A DNA stretch of 32,890 bases, from NCBI GenBank assembly GCA_022360175.1, contig JAKSDI010000118.1, positions 1 to 32,890 of the forward strand, read 5' to 3'. Position 1 is the stretch's first letter, and each line of letters starts with the position of its first letter. The stretch is from Chitinophagales bacterium (GTDB lineage Bacteria; Bacteroidota; Bacteroidia; Chitinophagales; Saprospiraceae). Below are positions 15,460 to 22,717 of this stretch, one piece after another. Both the position numbers and the translations under genes were made by a program. A model generated the notes under the pieces. The model was not told where the DNA came from, ran no database searches, and saw nothing but the letters and a program-made list of their open reading frames with translations.

Positions 15460-16227
15460 TTAACGCTCTATTTGTAACATGCTTCTATAAAAGTGATCAA
15501 TCCCTTCTCGGTCAAAAGAAGTTCGAGGCATAGACTTGGCAATGGTCAGCAGTTGATTCATTTCCTGTTCTATGAAATTGTCTAACTGCTTGTTTCGTTT
15601 TACGGTTTGCCCTTCTGAAGCGATTGCCTTTTGTTCTAGTAAATCTTTAATGATGTTTTCAATCTCAATCTCATCTTCATAAAAGCGAACTAACTGAGCA
15701 AATTCCATTGGAGCAGGCTGCTGTGTGATTGCGATAAAACGGGCAGCAAATACAGGACGAAGGACATAGAAATATTTTTTCAGCAATACATCTTCTTTCT
15801 TGAAGTTTCGATGTAAGGTGCTACTTGCTATGCCTAGATAATGGTGCATAGCAGTTTTAGGCTGGAAATAAGGCAATACCGCTTTCCAGAGTTTTTCGCG
15901 AAATTCGTTTGTATTGTGATATATTACAGGAGACTGGAGCCACTCAAAAATGCTTACATTGGATTTGGCAGCAAGCCGTAGTACTTTGAGCAAATCCCAA
16001 CCACTGCCGTCTAGCAGGCCATCCATACATGTAATACTATCCTGGGGCTCAAAAATAGATAAGTATGCATTTGAAGGATGCATAAATACAAAACGCACGT
16101 CATAATCACTATCTGGAGAGTGAAAACCCCATGCCCGGCTTCCTGATTCACAGGCGTAAAGCAACTGGATGTTGTGATCAGATATTACTTGCTGTAAAAA
16201 AGTATCAATGGTTTGATTCATGCTCAT
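15460..16227 (-). CDS. RlaP-like nucleotidyltransferase, first of pair
   Basis: This 255-residue protein has the RlaP/YcgL hallmark ACESGSRAWGFHSPDSDYDV (residues 25-44): the GSRAWG motif and the Asp41/Asp43 metal ligands. It continues with RFVFMHP, a helical DLLKVLRLAAKSNVSIFEWL block and YFYVLRPVFAARFI, all typical of PF10127. It is shorter than its downstream partner and only distantly similar to it, so this is not a recent tandem duplication. Start chosen at 16227 (MSMNQTID); the second Met is two codons later. A perfect inverted repeat at 16430-16457 lies upstream. The family is predicted to transfer nucleotides to RNA ends or proteins; the true substrate is unknown. Confidence 0.87.
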   Translation of the reverse strand: MSMNQTIDTFLQQVISDHNIQLLYACESGSRAWGFHSPDSDYDVRFVFMHPSNAYLSIFEPQDSITCMDGLLDGSGWDLLKVLRLAAKSNVSIFEWLQSPVIYHNTNEFREKLWKAVLPYFQPKTAMHHYLGIASSTLHRNFKKEDVLLKKYFYVLRPVFAARFIAITQQPAPMEFAQLVRFYEDEIEIENIIKDLLEQKAIASEGQTVKRNKQLDNFIEQEMNQLLTIAKSMPRTSFDREGIDHFYRSMLQIER

Positions 16228-16429
16228 TTCATCTTTTAAATGGAATTGGTAATCTCAGGAATCTAACAATTTCAATTATCAATCTATTCCGCTCCTCTTT
16301 TAGTTCCTGAAAATACAGAAGTTGTTCAAGAATGTCTTATTCCTAGTGATCATAGAGATATTTTTAAACAACTTCATCGCTAAAATTCTATCAAATGAAG
16401 GCCTGAAGGCTGTATTGTTAAAAAGAAAC

Positions 16430-16457
16430 TTACATAAACGGGCATATGCTTATGTAA
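16430..16457. promoter_or_regulatory. Perfect inverted repeat upstream of nucleotidyltransferase pair
   Basis: TTACATAA (16430-16437) and TTATGTAA (16450-16457) form 8-bp arms around a spacer holding the palindrome GCATATGC. It lies about 200 nt upstream of the minus-strand start at 16227. It could be an operator or an RNA hairpin. A short TTG-started frame across it (16322-16510) is not convincing as a gene. Confidence 0.4.
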
Positions 16458-16518
16458 ATTGTGCAAAAGAAGGATTTATTAATAAAAATTTGATATATAA
16501 AAAATTTTAGTTTAAACC

Positions 16519-16550
16519 TTTGACTCGTATTGGTAAAAACCCTACCTTTG
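16519..16550 (+). promoter_or_regulatory. Bacteroidota-type promoter for first metalloprotease
   Basis: TTTG (16519-16522), 20 nt, TACCTTTG (16543-16550) is a full match to the TTTG/TAnnTTTG consensus. Transcription would start near 16557, leaving a leader of almost 500 nt before the likely start codon at 17052. Confidence 0.8.
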
Positions 16551-16790
16551 TGTCATCCTAGCTAATCAGAAACAATCAAAGTGCTAGTCAAAAAATAAAT
16601 TAGTTATTATAATTGATTTAATTTTTGATTTTACTAAACTCCACTCAAACATTCTACAGAGAAAACCATTGATGAATAGCCATGCTCTATCCGGAGTTTT
16701 TGGTTCATCATTGGGGTAACACGCTTTTTCCCCATTTAATTTTTTTTATTGACGACGACACAACAGCCAGATCATAATCTCAACCTCAGA

Positions 16791-16891
16791 CGGCTCTAGG
16801 GGGGAGCCTGTATGCAATAATAATATTGGAGCGTTCGCTCTCAGCCTATCTATACGCCGGCATAGATAAGCATGATATTTTATTGCATCAG
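16791..16891 (+). ncRNA. Compact multi-helix RNA candidate in protease leader
   Basis: Four helices can be drawn. GGCTC/GAGCC (16792-16796 with 16804-16808). An outer stem CTG(T)ATGCAATAA/TTATTGCATCAG (16808-16820 with 16880-16891, one bulged T). Inside it are GAGC-GTTC-GCTC (16829-16840) and GC-TATCTAT/ATAGATA-GC (16844-16871, with one mismatch). This gives a three-way junction plus an adjoining hairpin, 160 nt upstream of the protease start. The sequence is more GC-rich than the flanking leader. It matches no riboswitch class I can name; a regulatory leader or a transposable palindrome are both possible. Confidence 0.5.
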
Positions 16892-17051
16892 TCCGCCTAA
16901 TTTTTATTAATTCTATCTAATTAACAGATAGGTCATGTTTAATGGGATTCTTCAGTGTATGCACAACACTGAAGGGCTAGGATACTATTGCTTAAAGCCA
17001 AATGACAGCATTCGAGCCATAGAAATTGTTAACCAAAAACCGTATTACATT

Positions 17052-19487
17052 ATGAGATTAGTATTCACCGCCATTGGTGTCTTAGCATTTTTGCTAAGCT
17101 TTGGCCAAGCGAATTTAACACCCTCCCAACTTGTAAACACTGCAAAAATCAAAGGACAATCATTTCTCCCAACACACTTGTTCTCTACTGTTCAAGATGA
17201 CACACCAGAACTTACTCGTAAACTTGATAACTATATTACTCTAGAATTGAATGAAGAAGCTTTGTCTCAGTGTTTATTAAACGAGACAGCTGCCCTTTCT
17301 ATGATTCTTCCTTCTCCAAATCGTAATAAAGACCTTCGAATTAGTTTAGTAAAAGTTGATTTATTTGCATCTGGCTTTGCTGCCATTACGGCTTCAGATC
17401 AAAAGCTTGCGAAAATAGATTTAGGGGTTCACTATCGAGGTGTTATTGAAGGAGAGGAAGGCTCTGTTGTGGCGCTGAGCTTCTTCGAAGAGGAGGTCAT
17501 GGGACTTCTAAGTTCACCTACACTAGGTAATCTGGTGCTAGGGACATTAGAAGGACGCGATAGTAAAGGACACTATGTGTTATACGAAGATGCCAACGTT
17601 TTACAGGAATTAGCTTTCGAATGCCATACTTCGGATGAAGGGCCTGATTATACTAAGGAACAATTGAAAGCACCTGCATCTACCCGTGGACTGGATGACT
17701 GCGTCAATATCTATTTAGAAATAGATAATGATGTATATCAAGACAAAGGTGGCACAACTGGCACAGTAAATTATATTACCGGCTTATTTAATGAAGTTGC
17801 AACACTTTACGCAAATGAAAACCTTAATATGCGATTATCCGAAATCTATATGTGGGATGTCGCCAGTCCATATTATGGTACTAATAGTTATACTTTATTG
17901 ACGCAATTTGTAGATGAGCGTCCTGTTTTTAATGGCGATTTAGGACAATTGATTTCCTACAAAGCAAGTGGAGGTATTGCTTATCTTTCAGGCTTGTGTA
18001 GCACCTATTCTCCTAAACATAGTTTTTCGAGTATTAATTCTACTTATGCAGCGGTACCTACTTACTCGTTTTCAGTAATGGTCATTACACATGAGCTGGG
18101 GCATCTTTTAGGTTCTCGCCATACACATGCTTGTGTTTGGAACGGAAATAATACTGCTATTGATGGTTGCGCAGGTTATGTAGAGGGCAACTGTGCTAAT
18201 CCAGGCTATCCCTCGGGTGGAGGTACTATTATGTCCTACTGTCATCTGCGTAGTGTGGGCATTAATTTCAGCCATGGTTTTGGGACACAGCCAGGAAACG
18301 TTATCCGCAATGCAGTGGCAAATGCTGCCTGCCTTTCTACTTGTGATGATGATCCTGATGGAAACACTGGTAGCGGCTGTGATGGACAAGAGGTATCGCT
18401 CCGTCTTGTACTTGATCAATATGGAGTAGAGACAAGCTGGGAGTTGAGAGATTCTAATGATATGGTGATCTATTCAGGAGGGCCCTATCCAAATACTTCC
18501 AGCGGATCAGTAATAGACGAAGCACTTTGTTTACCAGAAGGTTGCTATACATTCGAGATATTTGATCAATTTAATGATGGTATATGCTGTGATTTTGGTA
18601 ATGGGTCTTATGAATTGACGGATACATCTGGTATCGTATTAGCAGCTGGTGCAGAATTTGCCTCGAGCGAAGCAACCGATTTTTGCCTGCCTATGGAGCC
18701 AGATAGTAGTGATTGTATCAACCTTGATTTTAGTGACTATGACGTCATCTCTTTTGGAGGATCACAGGATGCTGGTCATTTTCAACTACTGGAGAATGAA
18801 ACGGTACTTAAAATAGAAAGTAATGCGTGGAAGGCTATCGAGCTGGATTATGAAATTACTCCCAGTACTATTTTAGAGTTTGAATTTGCTTCTACCAAAC
18901 AGGGAGAAATTCATGGCATAGGATTTGATGATAATAATGCGATATCCGCCAACCGAACATTCCGTTTGTATGGAGCTCAGAGTTGGGGGTATAATAATTA
19001 TGATAATTATTCGGGAAGTGGAAGCTGGACACATTATGAAATCCCTGTGGGAGCCTTTTATACAGGCGAAGCCAATAGACTGTTTTTTGTAGCAGATCAT
19101 GACCGGAGTCCTAGCAATGGAAATTCTTTCTTCCGAAATATTAGAATATATGAAGGGGAAAGCTGTGGTGAATATATGCCTGAATCGACAATACTGTCTG
19201 ATTTACCTGAAGCAGAAATGCAGGAGGAAGCATTAGCAAGCTTGAAGCTATATCCGAACCCTGTTAGTGATCAACTGACAGTGGATTACTTTACCCCCCA
19301 GGCCGGGCAGGTGTCTATTCAGGCCTTTTCTATGACTGGGCAACTGGTTTATAATAAGGTATTGAATGTGCAGCCCGGCCAGTATTATGAACAGTTGGCA
19401 GTAAATGATTGGCCAGCAGGAACCTATATACTGCAAATGATAGTAGGAGCTGAACGGAAAATTGAGAAGTTCAATGTATACAAATAG
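17052..19487 (+). CDS. Secreted M12B (reprolysin-like) metalloprotease with T9SS sorting domain
   Basis: Start chosen at ATG 17052, where a clean signal peptide begins (MRLVFTAIGVLAFLLSFGQA); an earlier ATG at 16935 adds 39 non-signal residues. Of 811 residues, about 20-205 are a propeptide-like region, and 215-430 the zinc protease domain with HELGHLLGSRH (His347, Glu348, His351, His357) and the Met-turn IMSY (Met394). Cys-rich segments such as [13 protein letters not shown] lie beside the active site. A domain with CLPEGCYTFEIFDQFNDGIC follows (about 450-560), then a beta-rich domain (about 575-710) and a T9SS type A sorting domain (LKLYPNPVSDQL to the end). It should be exported by the Por system and degrade proteins outside the cell. 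It is a full-length paralogue of the next gene, with the same order up to the Cys-rich domain. Confidence 0.92.
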   Translation: MRLVFTAIGVLAFLLSFGQANLTPSQLVNTAKIKGQSFLPTHLFSTVQDDTPELTRKLDNYITLELNEEALSQCLLNETAALSMILPSPNRNKDLRISLVKVDLFASGFAAITASDQKLAKIDLGVHYRGVIEGEEGSVVALSFFEEEVMGLLSSPTLGNLVLGTLEGRDSKGHYVLYEDANVLQELAFECHTSDEGPDYTKEQLKAPASTRGLDDCVNIYLEIDNDVYQDKGGTTGTVNYITGLFNEVATLYANENLNMRLSEIYMWDVASPYYGTNSYTLLTQFVDERPVFNGDLGQLISYKASGGIAYLSGLCSTYSPKHSFSSINSTYAAVPTYSFSVMVITHELGHLLGSRHTHACVWNGNNTAIDGCAGYVEGNCANPGYPSGGGTIMSYCHLRSVGINFSHGFGTQPGNVIRNAVANAACLSTCDDDPDGNTGSGCDGQEVSLRLVLDQYGVETSWELRDSNDMVIYSGGPYPNTSSGSVIDEALCLPEGCYTFEIFDQFNDGICCDFGNGSYELTDTSGIVLAAGAEFASSEATDFCLPMEPDSSDCINLDFSDYDVISFGGSQDAGHFQLLENETVLKIESNAWKAIELDYEITPSTILEFEFASTKQGEIHGIGFDDNNAISANRTFRLYGAQSWGYNNYDNYSGSGSWTHYEIPVGAFYTGEANRLFFVADHDRSPSNGNSFFRNIRIYEGESCGEYMPESTILSDLPEAEMQEEALASLKLYPNPVSDQLTVDYFTPQAGQVSIQAFSMTGQLVYNKVLNVQPGQYYEQLAVNDWPAGTYILQMIVGAERKIEKFNVYK

Positions 19488-19545
19488 TAAAGAGCTCCCT
19501 ATTGAAAGATAATTGTCAAACGAAGCAAAGTTTTTGGGAATCTTG

Positions 19546-19574
19546 CCCCGCATCCATGAGGTGCGGGGTTTTTT
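19546..19574 (+). terminator. Intrinsic terminator after first metalloprotease
   Basis: CCCCGCA pairs with TGCGGGG, with inner CC/GG around an ATGA loop, directly followed by six T. It lies about 60 nt past the protease stop. Confidence 0.92.
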
Positions 19575-19885
19575 ATTTGCCCTATAAAGAAAAAAACAAA
19601 AAAATACCCTGTTATTTTGTGTAGTTTTAAAAATTATATTTACTTAGTGTCTTGTAAGACACAATAATCGCTTCTTTAAATTGTATTTGATAGTTTTTTC
19701 CTCTTTAAAACACTGTGTAATCACACTAGATCATTCTACTCTATCTACAGGTAGGTTCTAATCGATTTAATGCTAAACCCAACATCAAAGGTGTCACCCG
19801 GCACACTTAGATTAGGCTTTTACGTGTTGTAACCCAACGTAAAAGGGATGCAACTATTTATTTAACCATAAAAATCGATTTCTTG
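19575..19885 (+). promoter_or_regulatory. Leader region of second metalloprotease with hairpins
   Basis: This AT-rich spacer holds the hairpins TGTCTT-GT-AAGACA (about 19648-19661), CTATC-TACA-GGTAG (about 19740) and a strong CTTTTACGT/ACGTAAAAG stem around an 11-nt loop (about 19817-19845). The last lies 40 nt before the start codon. No exact TTTG/TAnnTTTG pair is visible; TGTATTTG at 19682 is a one-mismatch -7 candidate. Confidence 0.5.
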
Positions 19886-22537
19886 ATGAGGACACTATTG
19901 ACTCTATTTCTGTCCATTCTTACAATGGCTGCCTTTGCGCAATCAAACATTCGCCCTGCTGAAATGGTGAATATTGCGCACGCTAGTGGCGAAAAATTCA
20001 CTTCTTCTCAATTATTTGAAATTTCAACAAACCGTACTGCAATTGATGCTGAAGGATTGGAAACGTATGATCTTTTAGACATTGACAAGTCTGCACTGCA
20101 AAATTTGATTAACCAAGAACCAGAAAGTATGACATTCACGGTTCCTTCTCAATTCAGAGGGGCGAATCTTGAAATTGAACTCGTTAGAGTTGACCTATTC
20201 TCCTCTGATTTTCAGGTAACAGATGCTGTTACTGGTGAAGCAGCACAAGTAGATCTGGGAGTACATTATCGAGGTGTTGTTAAAGGACATCCAAATTCAA
20301 TTGCTGCCTTTAGCTTTTTTGATAATGATGTAATGGGATTAGTAAGTACAAATGCTGATGGTAACTTAGTACTAGGTAAGTTGCAAGGCAATCGTGCTCA
20401 GGAACGTTACATCCTATATCCAGATAAAAGCTTGCTAGCTACTATGGATTTAGATTGTGCTACTGAAGATGATGGCATAGGCTATACTAAGAAACAATTG
20501 GAGCAGTATCCTGATACTCGTGCAGAAGGTGACTGTGTACGCCTTTATTTTGAAGTAGATTATGACATCTATCAGGACAAAGGTGGTACTCAGGGAGCTA
20601 CCAATTACACTACAGGTATCTATAATGAAGTAGCTACTCTTTATGCAAATGAAAGTATCAATACTTCTCTTTCTGAAATAGTTGTATGGAGCTCTACCAG
20701 CCCATTCAGCAGTTCCAGTTCTAGTGGTATGCTGAGTGACTTCCAGGCGCATCACACCAACTCTTCATGGAATGGTGATCTGGGGCAATTACTTTCTTAC
20801 CAGGCAAGTGGTGGTATTGCAGCAGGCTTTTCTGGGATTTGCAATAGCAACCGTGACAATAGTTTAAGCTTTAGCTCTATTCAATCCTCCTATTCTTCTG
20901 TTCCTACTTATTCCTGGACAATCATGGTGGTAACACACGAATTTGGACACCTTTGGGGGTCTCGTCACACACATGCTTGTGTTTGGAATGGTAATAATAC
21001 CGCTATCGACGGCTGTTCTGGTTCTACAGAAGGCTCTTGCCCACTTCCTGGTAATCCATCAGGTGGTGGTACGATCATGTCTTACTGTCACTTACAGAGT
21101 GTAGGTATTAATTTCAATAACGGCTTTGGAACTCAGCCAGGTAATGTTATTCGCAATAGTGTGATTAATGGATCTTGTCTAACTACTTGTGGCCCTCCTA
21201 CCTGTGATGATGGCGTTCAGAATGGCGATGAAACAGGAGTAGACTGTGGTGGTCCTGATTGCCCAGCATGCCCTCCATGTGATAATGATATTACTTTGAC
21301 GATCGTTTTAGACAACTATCCAGAAGAAACTTCATGGGATGTACGTGATTCAGGAGGAGCTGTATATGCTTCTGGTGGCACCTATGGTTCACAGCCTGAT
21401 GGGTCTACAGTAGTAGAAAACTTCTGTGTACCTGATGGATGTTATGATTTCACTATTTATGATTCTTACGGTGATGGTATTTGCTGTAGTTATGGAAATG
21501 GATCTTATACACTGACAGATGCTGGTGGAGCGACATTGGCTTCTGGAGGTTCTTTTGGATCAAGCGAAACGACTAACTTCTGTGTAACAAGCGGCGGTGG
21601 TCCTACTTGTAGCGATGGCATTCAGAATGGCGATGAAACGGGAGTAGATTGTGGTGGTTCTTGCCCAGCTTGTCCTCCTACCTGTGATGATGGCATTCAG
21701 AATGGTGATGAAACAGGAGTAGATTGTGGCGGTTCTTCTTGTCCTCCTTGTGCTGGTAGCACTACTTTACTAGGTAGCTACTTTGAAACAGGCTGGGATG
21801 GATGGCTTGATGGTGGTAGCGATTGCTATCGTTATTCTGGTTCTAGATCGTATGAAGGCTCTTATTCTATTCGCATAAGAGATAATTCTGGTACGGCTTC
21901 AGCTATGACTACGGCTAGTGCTTATGACGTAAGTGGTTATTCTCAAATAGACATCGAATTCTATTTCTATCCAAATAGTATGGAAAATGGTGAAGATTTC
22001 TGGGTACGTTACTATGACGGCTCTAGCTGGATCACAGTAGCAGCATATGCGGCAGGTACAAGCTTCAATAATAATAGCTTCTATACTTCAACAGTTACTT
22101 TGAGTAGTGCTAATTATAATTTCCCAAGCAATGCTCAATTCCGCTTCCAGTGTGATGCAAGTGGTAATGCAGATCGTATATATATTGATGCGGTTACAAT
22201 TACAGCTTCTAATGGAGCACTGACAGAAGGTAGCGGACATACGATTACCAAGCTGGGTGATCTTCCAGTATTGCCAGAACTTGGAATCAGCGAGATAGAA
22301 GAATCTGAAAATGTGACATTATTCCCGAATCCAGCTCAGGATCAGTTACGTATTTCTTCTGCTCAAAACATCGAAAGCATTATTGTATACGCTGCAAATG
22401 GTGCTCAGATGATGACTAAAGGACAAATGGCAGATGGAGAAGCAATAGATGTTTCTAATCTACAACCAGGCTTATACTTCGTAGCAGTAAAAACTGCAAC
22501 AGGAGTTGTAAATAAGAAGTTTATTAAAGCGGAATAG
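19886..22537 (+). CDS. Secreted M12B (reprolysin-like) metalloprotease with Cys-rich repeats and T9SS sorting domain
   Basis: Start at ATG 19886 ([20 protein letters not shown], a good signal peptide); a TTG one codon earlier is less likely. Of 883 residues, about 20-200 are propeptide-like, and 215-432 the zinc protease domain with [11 protein letters not shown] (His351, Glu352, His355, His361) and Met-turn Met398. Downstream are three near-identical Cys-rich repeats with core [12 protein letters not shown] (about 440-465, 575-598, 600-622). Between the first and second lies a [20 protein letters not shown] domain shared with the upstream protease. A beta-sandwich-like domain (about 628-755) and a T9SS sorting domain ([14 protein letters not shown] to the end) complete it. 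It is exported by the Por system and probably acts on extracellular protein. The Cys repeats and the sandwich domain set it apart from its paralogue. Confidence 0.93.
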   Translation: MRTLLTLFLSILTMAAFAQSNIRPAEMVNIAHASGEKFTSSQLFEISTNRTAIDAEGLETYDLLDIDKSALQNLINQEPESMTFTVPSQFRGANLEIELVRVDLFSSDFQVTDAVTGEAAQVDLGVHYRGVVKGHPNSIAAFSFFDNDVMGLVSTNADGNLVLGKLQGNRAQERYILYPDKSLLATMDLDCATEDDGIGYTKKQLEQYPDTRAEGDCVRLYFEVDYDIYQDKGGTQGATNYTTGIYNEVATLYANESINTSLSEIVVWSSTSPFSSSSSSGMLSDFQAHHTNSSWNGDLGQLLSYQASGGIAAGFSGICNSNRDNSLSFSSIQSSYSSVPTYSWTIMVVTHEFGHLWGSRHTHACVWNGNNTAIDGCSGSTEGSCPLPGNPSGGGTIMSYCHLQSVGINFNNGFGTQPGNVIRNSVINGSCLTTCGPPTCDDGVQNGDETGVDCGGPDCPACPPCDNDITLTIVLDNYPEETSWDVRDSGGAVYASGGTYGSQPDGSTVVENFCVPDGCYDFTIYDSYGDGICCSYGNGSYTLTDAGGATLASGGSFGSSETTNFCVTSGGGPTCSDGIQNGDETGVDCGGSCPACPPTCDDGIQNGDETGVDCGGSSCPPCAGSTTLLGSYFETGWDGWLDGGSDCYRYSGSRSYEGSYSIRIRDNSGTASAMTTASAYDVSGYSQIDIEFYFYPNSMENGEDFWVRYYDGSSWITVAAYAAGTSFNNNSFYTSTVTLSSANYNFPSNAQFRFQCDASGNADRIYIDAVTITASNGALTEGSGHTITKLGDLPVLPELGISEIEESENVTLFPNPAQDQLRISSAQNIESIIVYAANGAQMMTKGQMADGEAIDVSNLQPGLYFVAVKTATGVVNKKFIKAE
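21203..21751 (+). repeat. Three Cys-rich coding repeats in second metalloprotease
   Basis: Copies at about 21203-21280, 21608-21679 and 21683-21751 each encode C-[DS]-DG-[VI][12 protein letters not shown] followed by CP-x-CPP-like ends. Copies two and three are adjacent; copy one is separated by a beta domain. Near-identity at DNA level suggests recent duplication or gene conversion. Confidence 0.85.
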
Positions 22538-22580
22538 AGTTATTAGCATTTAATAAATGCCATTCAGACGCTTAAGAAAT

Positions 22581-22613
22581 GCTCTGTCGGAATCCTCCGG
22601 CAGGGCGTTTTTT
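22581..22613 (+). terminator. Intrinsic terminator after second metalloprotease
   Basis: An 11-bp stem (GCTCTGTCGGA with TCCGGCAGGGC, two G-T pairs) has a 4-nt loop and is followed by six T or more. It lies 43 nt after the protease stop. Confidence 0.9.
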
Positions 22614-22717
22614 ATTGTAAGCATTGGGAATTACACTACTAGTTCTAACAAACCAGGCTATAATTTGTATTGTTCTTTAATATTATCTATAATCTTTAGT
22701 TAAGGTGTTATGATTGA

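Noticed and set aside
16322-16510. 62-residue frame upstream of the nucleotidyltransferase pair
   Set aside because: It starts at TTG, has AT-rich low-complexity content and crosses a palindrome; the strand opposes the nearest gene and no family features are visible.
16935-17051. Extended N-terminus of the first metalloprotease
   Set aside because: The 39 extra residues are not signal-like and the clean signal peptide begins at the internal ATG 17052, as in its paralogue.
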